Part shown: positions 1 through 10,521 of the stretch, in pieces
How positions within the stretch are numbered: position 1 is the first letter of the stretch
Layout of the letters: every line of letters begins with the position of its first letter
DNA from: Agrostemma githago
Taxonomy: Eukaryota; Streptophyta; Magnoliopsida; Caryophyllales; Caryophyllaceae
DNA length: 64,000 bases
Direction: 5' to 3'
Assembly: GCA_958450325.1 (NCBI GenBank)
Contig: OY288241.1
Coordinates: 54,446,078-54,510,077 of the forward strand
Program-made: the position numbers and the translations under genes
The notes under the pieces: model-generated
The model's database searches: none
What the model was told of the DNA's origin: nothing
The model's input: only the letters and a program-made list of their open reading frames with translations

Positions 1-220
1 CTAAAACATCGCAATCTTGCGTCGCGTTGCAGTCCGATCGTCATCGGGTGTTTGGTGGGTACTCCCGCAGCCACCAGGTCCAAATCTGGGTGTCTACAGA
101 TGTCGGCTATTTGGGGTATGTCGAATTCCAAGGATGAGGAATCCATAGAAGAAGAGTTAGAAGCTAAAATGTGTCTCACCAAAAAATACTAACTCCAAAA
201 TTGTACACCTTAGGTGTCTC

Positions 221-1140
221 ATGGCTAATCCCGATGATTCTGACTTTGACTCCGATAATGAGGTAATCAAACTTAAAGCCAAGGTCCGAACTTACTCTAA
301 AGATAAAGTGTGTAAGCTTCTTGATAGTCTCTTTGATAGGTGTCGTACCCAAACCAAAAGTTCTTTGGCTATGCAAGAGGAAATAGAAGAAATAGCCATT
401 GAAAACATATGTCTTAAAGAAACTCTCCAAGCAACAGACAGTGTCACTGTGACTTCTGAAGTTAAAGAAGAGATAATTTTTTTTTGAAAAAGACTAATAA
501 GAGTCCAATGAATGAACTTCAAAGTCTAAAAAGGGAAACATCTATTCAACCCAAGTGTAATGAGTCTCTTAAAACTAAAATAATAGAGTTGTCCACCGAA
601 AACGAGTGTCTCAAGACTAATCTCAACGTCACTAAAGGGGAGTTGAGAAAACTCCATGAAAAACTCGTAACCAGTGAAGCCTTAGAGTTTAGAGCTAAAA
701 CTCCAAGAATGCTTCACCTAGAAGCATTCACTCACAATCTTGAATGTTAAGTTGAGCAAAAGGATAAAATCATTAGTGAACTCAAGGTAAAAAATAACAC
801 TCTTGAAGGAAAACTCAAGAAAGTGTCTAATGAAAGTGAATCGCTCACTATGACCATTCAAACTACCATAAATGAGTTAATCAAGGCTAGGCGTGTGTAT
901 AGAACTTGGAAAGGAAGTCAAACGGTTCTAAACTTTCTCGCTAAACAAGATGATTTGTGTCGAAAAAAGGGTGGAAAAGGGTTCAAATGGAACAGACGTG
1001 AAGACTGTAACATTTACGACCCTGATCCCTCTAAAAGAGATTTTAGAAAATGAAAATATGTCGCACTTCCCGAGTACATCATATGCTATCATTGTAGTAA
1101 AACTGGACACTACCACCACTATTGCAAGCTTAAGTATCAT
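221..1140 (+). pseudogene. copia gag remnant with CCHC zinc knuckle
   Basis: Lysine- and glutamate-rich, coiled-coil-like segments (221-487, 484-750, 823-1053) lie in different frames and are broken by stops. They end in a retroviral-type zinc knuckle of spacing C-x2-C-x4-H-x4-C at 1084-1125 (C-Y-H-C ... G-H ... C), followed by a lysine-rich stretch. This is the C-terminal half of a copia Gag, which packages element RNA into virus-like particles. The order coiled coil, knuckle, protease fits SIRE-type Gag. At least three frame breaks make it non-functional. The N-terminal part is probably upstream of base 221 or outside the window. Confidence 0.6.
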
Positions 1141-1224
1141 GGTCCGAAAAAGAAAAAAAAAGTGTGGGTTAGAAAAACCACAGTCAAACCAACTGTTACT
1201 AAGGGACTCAAACAAGTTTGAATT

Positions 1225-1691
1225 CCTAAAACTAACCCTTGATTTGCTTGTAGGGCTTGGTGAGAGGCCACCGCTATTGGTACCTAGACAGTGGATGCTC
1301 TCGTCACATGATGGGAGACAAGAGCCAATTCCTCTCACTTGAAGAATATAATGGTGGCACGGTAACCTTTGGAGAAACAAGAAAGGTGAAGTAATAGGTC
1401 TTGGAAAGGTTGGTAAGTCTTCATCAGTTTGTGTCGACAATGTGCGGCTTGTAAAAGGTTTGAAGCATAATCTCTTAAGCATCTCTTAATTATGTGATCG
1501 TGGTAATGTGGTAGAATTAAGTGCTAATTTTTGTCGTATAATTGATGCCGCTTCTCATGAAGTTGTTCTTGAAGGTAGAAGAGTCAAAGATGTGTACCTA
1601 ACCGACATGAACACTTTAAATGGTCAAACTATGTCTTGAATGAGTGTAATGAAAAATGACCCTTGGTTGTGGCATAAAAGATTTGGGCATG
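1225..1691 (+). pseudogene. copia protease and integrase N-terminal remnant, interrupted by element 1
   Basis: In one frame around 1278-1310 the copia aspartic-protease signature W-Y-L-D-S-G-C-S-R-H-M is readable, with the catalytic Asp codon at 1287. Further on, a segment ending W-L-W-H-K-R-F-G-H-V (about 1660-1691) is the GAG-pre-integrase region leading to the first His of the integrase HHCC zinc finger. The reading frame is cut at 1691 by insertion of element 1 and resumes at 9584. Several stops precede the break. The protease would process the copia polyprotein, but this copy is dead. Confidence 0.65.
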
Positions 1692-2782
1692 TGATGGGAA
1701 GGGATTTGTCGTGGAATCCCGCCACCAAATAAATAACCGGCTAAGACCTAACTAGGGTAGCTAGGGTAAGTCGGGTCGAATCCACAAGGACGGGAGGTCG
1801 GACTAAGGTATGCTACGGTCTAGGACTAGGTTCGAGACGAGCTAATCTAAGGAGGGGGACACTAAGACTAAGCTAGGTCTAAAGCAAGAAAACAAACAAA
1901 GGAAACGGGCTAGGATTAGGTCGGGGTCAAAGGGGTAACGGAATGGTCAAGGAAGAGCTAGAGTGAAGGAGGTAGTAGGGTGATCTAGGTCGGTCCGGGC
2001 GGTCGCAACTTAGACCGGCCTAGAGGTTCCTCATGGAACCCATTTTGGCGACACACATGGCAAACGGGGTTCTAGCGCGCTATGGCCTAGATCGAATCTG
2101 GGCGGTCGCAACTTAGACCAACCTAGGGGTCGTCCTCACCGGGCTCTCGCAACTTACTGAGGGAACCGAACCCACAACAAACTAACACCCACAAGGGAAA
2201 GGCAAGAAAAACAAGCAATCTAACTTACTTAGTCATTCAAGCATTTCATCAAACATGTAACATGCATCAACCAAGAGGAAACCCAAATCTTCCACCCACA
2301 TCTCCAACAAACCCTTAATCACCCAATTAACACCCTAATCACCCTACTAACCCTAGCAAGAATCTACTCAAACATATCTAAGTTAAAACTAACACTAACA
2401 AGAAGAACCAACACAAACAACATAACATTCATAAACAAACTAGTGTAAACAATGAACAATAACCATGACAATGAACAAAGATTGGAACTCGGATAATAAA
2501 ACAAGATTAAGAGAAGGAAAAAGAGAGATTATACCTACTAACAAGATGAATGGAAGAAGGAAACTTGCATAAATGAGAAAAACCAAAAACAAACATCCAA
2601 GTTTGTCAAGCTTGGTGAAGATCTTGAAGAATTCCCAAATTACAAGCATTAAACTAAGATTAACGATAATCTAAAGACTAATCTACACTAATCTAATCTA
2701 ATCTATGCTAAAACTAGGCTAGGGTTTGTGGCTAATGAAGAACATAAGCTAAGATAGTGTCTTAATACAAGAGGGGGGGGGG

Positions 2783-2790
2783 TATTTATA
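2783..2790 (-). promoter_or_regulatory. TATA box of element 1 LTR, downstream of palindrome array
   Basis: TATAAATA on the minus strand, 55 bp downstream of the palindrome array that ends at 2845. The other LTR has it at 9032-9039. The context ccctataaatac is shared with element 2, supporting a U3 promoter. Confidence 0.7.
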
Positions 2791-2844
2791 GGGTTACAAA
2801 TGGAAGGGAGAAGAAAGAAAAGAAATCCGGGTGGAACTGGGTTG

Positions 2845-2989
2845 TCCCGACCGGGACGGGTCATCCCGACCGGGACGGTCCTCTCATCCCGACCGGGATG
2901 GGTTGGTCCCGACCGGGATGGCCATGCAGTGGCTCCTCCAAAAGCGCACTTCATCCCCGACGGGATGAGGTGCATACCCGTCGGGGATG
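2845..2989 (-). repeat. CCCG-AC-CGGG palindrome array in element 1 LTR
   Basis: At least four copies of TCCCGACCGGGA-type palindromes (2845-2920) are followed by a 13-bp perfect inverted repeat with a 12-nt loop (2952-2989) that is built from two nested palindromes. The array occupies about 340-485 bp from the LTR start and lies just upstream of the TATA box. The other LTR has it at 9094-9238. Confidence 0.85.
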
Positions 2990-3329
2990 AGTCTTGTAGG
3001 CCTCCAATATGACCCTTTTGGTTCCTCCTTGCTTCACATGAATTTCTCATCGACTCTCGGGACTCGGGATCGGGTCTCGGAGGCTCGGGATTGGGTCCCA
3101 AGGTCTCGGGGTCGATTCCAAAGCATCGAGTCATCGTTCCTTTATCTCGTTGGCTCCAAAATGTGTATGTATAGAGTCGGAATCGCTCCAACTCTTCCAA
3201 ATCGGTCTCGGGAACCTGAAACGAACTAAAGGAAGCATAAGAAGCCCCTAAAACGCTCCCAAGGAGCGATTCTACAAGGAAAATGGGACCAAAACACTAC
3301 AAAATAGGCACTACAAACCACACTTATCA

Positions 3330-3343
3330 ACTCCCCCACACTT
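3330..3343 (-). promoter_or_regulatory. 3' polypurine tract of element 1 with AGGG-loop hairpin
   Basis: The minus strand reads AAGTGTGGGGGAGT directly against the LTR start, the expected plus-strand primer. Four bases upstream on the minus strand, at 3348-3367, is a perfect 8-bp stem CTTACTCG/CGAGTAAG with loop AGGG. Confidence 0.8.
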
Positions 3344-3367
3344 AACCCTTACTCGCCCTCGAGTAAG

Positions 3368-5090
3368 CACATACTAACTACTATACTAGCCGAATGGGTA
3401 TTAGCGCACCCTACGCCCTTTCAACTCACGCGAGTGCACTTAGAGGAAAAGTGCACTCCGCAAGGCAAGTCGGGTCTTGCGACAAAACTGTGGATGCAAC
3501 CGGACACAAAACACATAAACAAACAAGCACACAAACAAACACACAAAAGGTTGCACCCAAAAGAAAAGAAATACCGCTTCCCTCAAACAAGCGGTGAAAG
3601 AAGCACCGGTTTAGGACTCGAGGTAAGTGACAACGTTCCCAAGCTAGCAATACAAACCGAGGTGGACTAAACCCTAATAGTATGACGATAAAGCAACAAA
3701 AACGTTGGTAACTTACCTAGGTCCTCCTAACTTTCTAAAAACGTACTACGGGACGATCGGCGGAGTGGGAAGTGATGATCCACGGTGTTAGTCGACACTG
3801 TAGGTAAGTGAGACCCCGCCCCCTTTAGCAAAGAGCCAAGAGGGTCGTCCCATGTCCGAAACCGCCTAACTAGTCCAAGTAAAAAGGTGGAAATATGCAA
3901 AATGAGGGAAGACCGACTAATGCCGCTATCATCCTTCCTCGGGACTCGGTCCTTTGGTAGGCTCTTCACGACAAAGTCGGAAAAAGGCTTATTTTGAGAG
4001 GTAGGGGTTATTTTTGTGAATCGGGTTTATTTTGGCATTTTCTCTTTTCTTTTGCATTTTTGTTTTGTTTTGCCATGCCATTCTTTTTTTTCTTCTTTTC
4101 TATTTTCTTTTTGGCTTTTGTGCCTTTTCTTTTTCTTCATTCTTTTCTTTCTTTCATTTTCTTTCTTTTTCTTTTCTTTGCCCTTTCTTGGAAAGATTTG
4201 GCTTTTTGGCATTTCTTATTGCAAAGAAAGACGAATTCAACAATTTGCAATTTTATTGTGTGGAAATGTGTGGGAGGTAGGTAAATGAGTAAGTCGGGGG
4301 TCGCGATTTCCCTTCAAACCCACAAAAAGTGGAGAACTTGGACTAATTAAACAATCCTAAACATGGTCACCTAAGGGACGGGACTCGGCAACCAAGGCCT
4401 TTTCACACCGTGGGTGGTCATAATGGTCAAAATGCAAATCCCGTAGTAAATCCCTAGTAAGCTAGGTGGACTCAAGGTAAAGGACCAACGAAATCATTGA
4501 TTTAGGGTCATTCTACTAGATTAAAGTCCAAGACTCGATTTACACCACTAGGAAGGGAAAGTACACACTCACACACTAGCCTCTAAACCGGGTTTTCGAA
4601 AACGGTTTACACACAAGAAACACAACATAGCACAACACAAAATTAAAGACATGACGAAAATGAACGAAAGAAAAAGAAGCAAAAGCAACAAAACAAAAAC
4701 AAAACAAAACGAACACATGAACAACACAAACACCATCCCTATCTTCAAACAAGTCTCCAAATCCACCACAATCTTTACAAAGCTCCTCCCGAGCACACAT
4801 CATCACAAATCTCCTCCAAAATCACAAGAAGCAAAGAGGGAAAAAGGGATGAAGAGATGTTACCGGAAGTCTTGAAAGCTCACCAAAGCTAACGGCGATT
4901 AGGCAACCTATAAGGAAAAAAGGGGGGCAAAACACGCACAACAAAACAAAAATACGACATAACGACACAAAAAGGAAAACACACAAAAGAAAATCTTTTT
5001 GATTTTTGTGAAATTTTTTCAAATTTTTAGGTTTTTTTTTTTAAGATTTTTTCGAAAAACTACAAAAATAAAGCTAACTATGCTAGAATA
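3368..5090 (-). other. Non-coding 3' region of element 1, conserved with element 2
   Basis: No ORF with a recognisable product. The minus strand matches 37555-39258 of element 2 over most of its length, including a purine/pyrimidine-asymmetric stretch (4030-4200), an aaaacccggttt-type motif near 4590 and the tctagtagaatgaccctaaatc motif. Retention of this much non-coding sequence in an element that has lost most genes suggests a cis-acting role. Confidence 0.7.
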
Positions 5091-5092
5091 CC

Positions 5093-5131
5093 ACTCCCCC
5101 ACACTTAAGTCGAGCCATGTCCTCATGCTCG
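5093..5131 (-). promoter_or_regulatory. Internal polypurine tract copy with AGGA-loop hairpin, element 1
   Basis: The minus strand has TTAAGTGTGGGGGAGT at 5093-5108, near-identical to the 3' PPT. It is preceded by a hairpin (5111-5131) with stem CGAGCATG/CATGGCTCG (one bulged G) and loop AGGA. It lies about 1.75 kb upstream of the 3' LTR and resembles a central PPT. Confidence 0.65.
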
Positions 5132-5211
5132 ACCGTAGTGCATGGGAGCACAAAAGAAACTACGAAAATAAAGCTAGAAATCAAAAAGAAAAGTGGAGAA
5201 AAGGGTAGAAG

Positions 5212-5449
5212 GTGTCCGGCCGGGGTGTAGTTAAGTCACCATGGGCCGAGACAAGAAAAAGATATGGAAGGGGGAAGAAAAATAAAAAGAAGGAAATAAA
5301 AGGAAATGGGAGGGGAGGACTAGGTGTAATCAAGTCACCTAGCCCGGATTCCGCCTAAATCCGACTAAATCCTCAAAAAGAAAGAGTGAAAAACTTGTAA
5401 AATTTGGATTTTGAAAATGACTCTCGATGTAGTCACATCATCGAGAGTC
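5212..5449 (-). promoter_or_regulatory. Three conserved 9-nt-loop hairpins, element 1
   Basis: Three hairpins share a 9-nt loop. At 5419-5449 the minus-strand loop is ATGTGACTA with an 11-bp perfect stem. At 5317-5345 it is ACTTGATTA with a 7-bp stem, a mismatch and 2 more pairs. At 5224-5240 it is ACTTAACTA with a GGTG/CACC inner stem. Stem sequences are unrelated to one another. Homologues in elements 2 and E keep the loop. Confidence 0.75.
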
Positions 5450-5802
5450 GGGAGCAACAACTACCAAGGCCTCGAAGGCCACCATGACAAAGTGGAAGGG
5501 GATAAACAAGGGAAAAACAAGCAATAAAAAAAATGGAAAAGAAAGGATAGTTGCTATACCGCCCGGATAGCAACTCACTCGCTCCATCGTCTCAATGATC
5601 AATATAGGCACTTGCTTGTTGTCGTTATTGTCATCCTTCTTCAAGCTTGATAGAACCGCATGGTAGAGGTAGTAATGGTGCGAGGGGGTGGAATTTGATG
5701 TGAATATCGGTCTAAAGTGAGGAGGAAATGAGGTTAAGGTATGTAAATGAGGTACATGGGTGGTATGATATGAGAAAGGAAGGTAGGGAGGTTGGGTGGG
5801 GG

Positions 5803-6033
5803 TATATAATGGTTGGGTGGGCTTGAATGTCGAAGAAGAGGCACCAAAAAAAAGAGTAGGGGATCATCCCGGTCGGGATGGGTGGTCCCGGTCGGGATGA
5901 CATACCCGTCCCGGTCGGGAAGCCTCCTTCCCGATCGGGATGACACTCCAGTGAACTCGATTTTTGGCACCTTCATCCCGATCGGGACGGCCCCATCCCG
6001 GTTGGGACGACACACCCTTCCCGGTCGGGAAGG
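5803..6033 (-). promoter_or_regulatory. Internal palindrome array plus TATA-like box, element 1
   Basis: Six or more TCCCGGTCGGGA-type palindromes lie at 5865-6033. On the minus strand a TATATA box (5803-5808) follows 57 bp downstream, nearly the same spacing as in the LTR. The module may be a second, internal promoter. The only ORF behind it is a 68-codon frame (5438-5644) that I do not recognise and that overlaps a conserved hairpin. Confidence 0.55.
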
Positions 6034-6435
6034 GTCTTCATGACTCTCATGACCCCAAAAACCGGCTCCCTTGCTCACGATCCAAGCTCTATCACTAACC
6101 ACTCCTTTCTAGGAGTCACCTTCACTTCACCTATCACAATAAACTCAAAGTACACATCAAATTCACTCCCTCACATCGCTCATCAAAATACCAAAACAAT
6201 TACAAGAATATCACAAAACTAACTAAAATCAAGAGAAAAAAAACACACAAATACAAGCACAAGTACTCTAAAGAGGAGAGGAGAATATACAACACGACGG
6301 TTCTTTAGGAACTCCGTCAAACCTAGGATGGTGGACTCTTCTTCAACCGTAGCCCTCAAGGGCATAGAGGAGCAAGTCGAACGCGCTACCGACATCATAA
6401 TGTAGGCCCAAGAAGCGCTCGAGCCTAGCTAACCT

Positions 6436-7701
6436 CTACAGCCTCCAAGGTGGAGGCAAGAAGTAGGAATCAAAAGACCCATCATCATCATTCATGTTAT
6501 CTCCGGGGTCTATCCATCCCACGAGCTTAACCGACCTCTTCCTCCCTAGGCATCGCCTCCAATCATTAGCAAGCTTCGTCTCTAAGAAACGAGGCACAAA
6601 AAGCGGCTTTGGCCTCATCTCCTCAATGCACACCCCCACACTTTCCTCAAGTTGTGGCTCCCCATCTTCATCACTCGGCCCCTCATCATCTTGGAGAAGA
6701 GGATCGAAACTTCTACCGGCGGTTTCAATCTCTTCCAAGTCATTGCTTGGTTCACTAGGTAGGAGCTCTTGATGCTTATCCACATTCTCGCACAAGGGCA
6801 ACTCGAGGCTATCAACTTCACCCAACAACTTCACAAACTCCACCAAATCATCCAACTCACCATCCTCCTCCAATTCCTCACCAATGTTGTCTTCACCGAG
6901 GGTCATATCCTCATTCGTCACTTTTTGGGTATACGATTGAGGTTCTTCAAAGCAAATCTCTCCTCCAAAGGGAACTACATCGGCGGCTTCATGGTTAGGT
7001 TGCTCCTCTCTCTCAAGTGGGCACCCTTCATCTAATTGCGATGTTCGGGATAAATACATTACGGTTTGAACCGATAATGCATTTAATCGAGCATCAAACG
7101 CCTCGTTTTCCTTCCGATATTGGGCCAAGAATTCATCTTGATCCTTTTGCATTTGGATGGCCATTTCTTGTTGGCTCTTTTGCAATTGAAGAATCGATTG
7201 ATACAACTCCAAGTTCGACGATTGGTGGTCATTGGGGTCTTGTAAGGCTCCTTGAAAATCTTGATGATGCCCAAGGGGTGGGGCATCATATTGTTGGTAG
7301 CAAGGTTGGGGTGATTGGTAGTGTTGTGGGTCATAGGGTTCATATTGTGGTTGGGGTGTAGGGTAATATTGTGGGTCTTGGGGAAATTGGCTTCCATACG
7401 GTGAATCTTGATTGAACATGGTGGGTTCACAATCATAGCTTGAGTAATAGCCACCTTGATCGTAGGATTGATAGTCATTCACTTGTTGGTAGCCATTTCC
7501 ATACTCTTGAGGATCATACCCATCTTGATTACCCCAAGAAGCTTGATAGTGGTAGGGGGACGTCATGTCATACCCTTGGTTCATGGAAGAAGAGGAGTAG
7601 CTCATATCGGCTCCCGAGTGTGTGGAGTTTAGATCAAACCCCATGCTCGCTCGAAAATCGTAGCTCATACCAGGTTGGAAACCACTCATTCTAGCAACCA
7701 T
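6436..7701 (-). CDS. 421-aa orphan ORF of element 1, gag-derived fusion
   Basis: An intact 421-codon frame, the only long one in element 1. Residues 1-150 are rich in Tyr, Gln, Asn, Ser and Gly with repeated Y-x-x-Y/Q motifs (low complexity, prion-like). Residues about 165-210 are a Gln-rich coiled coil similar to the segment after the zinc knuckle in element 2 Gag. Residues 220-345 are acidic. The C-terminus ends in P-P-P-W-R-L. The DNA just after the stop resembles the end of element 2's protease ORF, so an internal deletion probably joined the Gag C-terminal region to post-protease sequence. It lacks the Gag core, CCHC knuckle, DxG protease and RT motifs. Function is unknown. An open frame of this length in a non-autonomous element suggests possible selection. 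Confidence 0.7.
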   Translation of the reverse strand: MVARMSGFQPGMSYDFRASMGFDLNSTHSGADMSYSSSSMNQGYDMTSPYHYQASWGNQDGYDPQEYGNGYQQVNDYQSYDQGGYYSSYDCEPTMFNQDSPYGSQFPQDPQYYPTPQPQYEPYDPQHYQSPQPCYQQYDAPPLGHHQDFQGALQDPNDHQSSNLELYQSILQLQKSQQEMAIQMQKDQDEFLAQYRKENEAFDARLNALSVQTVMYLSRTSQLDEGCPLEREEQPNHEAADVVPFGGEICFEEPQSYTQKVTNEDMTLGEDNIGEELEEDGELDDLVEFVKLLGEVDSLELPLCENVDKHQELLPSEPSNDLEEIETAGRSFDPLLQDDEGPSDEDGEPQLEESVGVCIEEMRPKPLFVPRFLETKLANDWRRCLGRKRSVKLVGWIDPGDNMNDDDGSFDSYFLPPPWRL

Positions 7702-7922
7702 CCGTTAAAGCGGCTCTAAGTCGCAAGAAGAAGATAGTCACCACCTCTAAGCACAAACTGTAGACTAAGAACAAACGTAAGAAGTCTAGTGCTTTTTGGG
7801 CACTAGACAAGAGAGAAATAAACCTCACACACACAAGAAGCAAGGTAACAAAAAGAAAAAAGAAAAACACAAACACTGGACAAAGTCAAGTAACTAGGAA
7901 AACAAAGTCTAAACTAGCACCA
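7702..7922 (-). other. 5' leader of element 1 with hairpin
   Basis: Untranslated leader between PBS and ORF. It contains a 9-bp perfect stem GTCTAGTGC/GCACTAGAC with a 7-nt loop at 7784-7808. A hairpin with a related CTAG core sits in the leaders of elements 2 and E. It is a candidate packaging or dimerisation signal (inference). Confidence 0.6.
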
Positions 7923-7940
7923 TCCCCGGCAACGGCGCCA
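7923..7940 (-). promoter_or_regulatory. Primer binding site, tRNA-Asp, element 1
   Basis: The plus strand reads TCCCCGGCAACGGCGCCA, the 3' end of plant tRNA-Asp(GTC). The minus strand is therefore complementary to it, 3 bp from the 5' LTR. tRNA-Asp priming is typical of Athila elements. It also fixes the element's orientation. Confidence 0.9.
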
Positions 7941-7943
7941 ATT

Positions 7944-9578
7944 TGATGGGAAGGGATTTGTTGTGGAATCCCGCCACCAAATAAATAACCGGCTAAGACC
8001 TAACTAGGGTAGCTAGGGTAAGTCGGGTCGAATCCACAGGGACGGGAGGTCGGACTAAGGTATGCTACGGTCTAGGACTAGGTTCGAGACGAGCTAATCT
8101 AAGGAGGGGGAGACTAGGACTAAGCTAGGTCTAAAGCAAGAAAACAAACAAAGGAAACGGGCTAGGATTAGGTCGGGGTCAATGGGGTAACGGAATGGTC
8201 AAGGAAGAGCTAGAGTGAAGGAGGTAGTAGGGTGATCTAGGTCGGTCCGGGCGGTCGCAACTTAGACCGGCCTAGAGGTTCCTCATGGAACCCATTTTGG
8301 CGACACACATGACAAACGGGGTTCTAGCGCGCTATGGCCTAGATCGAATCCGGGCGGTCGCAACTTAGACCGACCTAGGGGTCGTCCTCACCGGGCTCTC
8401 GCAACTTAGTGAGGGAACCGAACCCACAACAAACTAACACCCACAAGGGAAAGGCAAGAAAAACAAGCAATCTAACTTACTTAGTCATTCAAGCATTTCA
8501 TCAAACATGTAACATGCATCAACCAAGAGGAAACCCAAATCTTCCACCCATATCTCCAACAAACCCTTAATCACCCAATTAACACCCTAATCACCCTACT
8601 AACCCTAGCAAGAATCTACTCAAACATATCTAAGTTAAAACTAACACTAACAAGAAGAACCAACACAAACAACATAACATTCATAAACAAACTAGTGTAA
8701 ACAACGAACAATAACCATGACAATGAACAAAGATTGGAACTTGGATAATAAAACAAGATTAAGAGAAAAAAAAAGAGAGATTATATCTACTAACAAGATG
8801 AATGGAAGAAGGAAACTTGCATAAATGATAAAAACCCAAAACAAACATCCAAGTTTGTCAAGCTTGGTGAAGATCTTGAAGAATTCCCAAATTACAAGCA
8901 TTAAACTAAGATTAACGATAATCTAAAGACTAATCTACACTAATCTAATCTAATCTATGCTAAAACTAGGCTAGGGTTTGTGGGTAATGAAGAACATAAG
9001 CTAAGATAGTGTCTTAATACAAGAGGGGGGGTATTTATAGGGTTACAAATGGAAGGGAGAAGAAAGAAAAGAAATGCGGGTGGAACTGGGTGGTCCCGAA
9101 CGGGATGGGTCATCCCGACCGGGACGGTCCTCTCATCCCGACCGGGACGGGTTGGTCCCGACCGGGATGGCCATGCAGTGGCTCCTCCAAAAGCGCACTT
9201 CATCCCCGACGGGATGAGGTGCATACCCGTCGGGGATGAGTCTTGTAGGCCTCCAATATGACCCTTTTGGTTCCTCCTTGCTTCACATGAATTTCTCATC
9301 GACTCTCGAGACTCGGGATCGGGTCTCGGAGGCTCGAGATTGGGTCCCAAGGTCTCGGGGTCGATTCCAAAGCATCGAGTCATCGTTCCTTTATCTCGTT
9401 GGCTCCAAAATGTGTATGTATAGAGTCGGAATCGCTCCAACTCTTCCAAATCGGTCTCGGGAACCTGAAACGAACTAAAGGAAGCATAAGAAGCCCCTAA
9501 ACCGCTCCCAAGGAGCGATTCTACAAGGAAAATGGGACCAAAACACTACAAAATAGGCACTACAAACCACACTTATCA
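7944..9578 (-). repeat. 5' LTR of element 1
   Basis: 1635 bp, colinear with 1692-3329. Palindrome array at 9094-9238, TATA box at 9032-9039. The outer end at 9578 is followed by the TSD GCATG, after which the copia integrase frame resumes. Confidence 0.93.
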
Positions 9579-9583
9579 GCATG

Positions 9584-10503
9584 TTAGCACTAAAACTCTA
9601 AATACTCTTAAGAGACTAGATCTTGTAGATGGTTTCCCTAACATGAAGTTTGAGTTTCATAAATTATGTGAACAATGTGCTAAATGCAAACATGTTAGAA
9701 GCTCCTTTAAATCCAAAAAAATTGTTAGCACGACTCGACCTTTTCAATTGTTGCATATTGACTTATTTGGTCCTTTGAGAGTTAGGAGTAAAAGTGGTAG
9801 TCGGTATGTTTGTGTGATTGTTGATGATTACCCTAGATTTGTCTGGACATTATTCTTAGTTCCAAATATGAAGCATTTGATGAATTTCTTATTTGGTTAA
9901 AAAGGATTCAAAACAAATTTGACCTAAAATTAGTGTCTATTAGAACCGATCATGGAACCGAATTTGAAAGCTCATCTTTTGGTGCTTATTGTGATGAAAA
10001 CGGAGTAGATAATAACTTTTTGGCCCCTATAACCCCCCAACAAAATGGTGTAGTTGAAAGAATGAATAGAACCCTTGAGAGCATGGCTAGAACGATAAGA
10101 AGCATAATCAACAAAACACCGCTTGCTACATTCATAATCGAGTCATGATAATGAGCATAATCAACAAAACACAATATGAATTGCTGCGTGGAAGAAAACC
10201 TAACATTTCCTACTTTAGGTGCTTTGGGAGCAAATGCTTTGTGCACAATAATGATAAAAAAATATAGAAAAATTTGACCCACGTAGTGATGAGGCCGTGT
10301 TCTTGGGCTATTCTAGTCATAGTAAGGCTTATAAAGTTTATAATAAGAGAACTATGACTATGGAAGAAAGTGTGCATGCCATTTTTTATGAATCTAGTCT
10401 TCTTAAGCAGGTGCAAAATGATGAGGAAGACGATGATTTTGAAATAGGACTCGTACAAAATGAATGCACACTTCAAGAAGGTGAAAATGGTGAAGTTGTT
10501 TAA
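9584..10503 (+). pseudogene. copia integrase remnant
   Basis: The frame resumes after element 1 and contains the C-x2-C half of the HHCC zinc finger (C-E-Q-C near 9670), the core block L-F-G-P ... I-V-D-D-Y, then in another frame R-T-D-H-G-T-E-F and N-G-V-V-E-R-M-N-R-T, which hold the second Asp and the Glu of the DDE triad. Around 10100-10300 the sequence is rearranged: a short segment beginning a-t-c-a-a-c-a-a-a-a-c-a-c is repeated, and stops and a deletion follow. The C-terminal domain (F-L-G-Y-S-S-H-S-K) continues to 10503 with an acidic tail. Integrase inserts element cDNA into host DNA; this copy is inactive. Confidence 0.85.
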
Positions 10504-10521
10504 CCACAGTCTGACAGACCG

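Larger units (their letters stand above)
1692..3329 (-). repeat. 3' LTR of element 1
   Basis: 1638 bp, read on the minus strand from TGATAAGTG (3329 side) to CCCATCA (1692 side). It contains the palindrome array 2845-2989, a TATA box at 2783-2790 and a run of ten G at 2773-2782 (seven in the other LTR). Directly outside lie the polypurine tract (3330-3343) and the AGGG-loop hairpin (3348-3367). Confidence 0.93.
1692..9578 (-). mobile_element. Element 1: non-autonomous Athila-like LTR retrotransposon
   Basis: Two near-identical LTRs (1692-3329 and 7944-9578) begin and end TG...CA and are flanked by the 5-bp duplication GCATG (1687-1691 and 9579-9583). A primer site complementary to tRNA-Asp abuts the right-hand LTR, so the element reads right to left. 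The interior is only about 4.6 kb. It has one 421-codon ORF, a palindrome array, three conserved hairpins and two polypurine tracts. It shares its 3' non-coding half with element 2 but lacks Gag core, zinc knuckle, protease, RT, integrase and ORF1. By eye the two LTRs differ at roughly 30 positions (about 2 %). It interrupts the integrase gene of the copia host. Confidence 0.93.
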
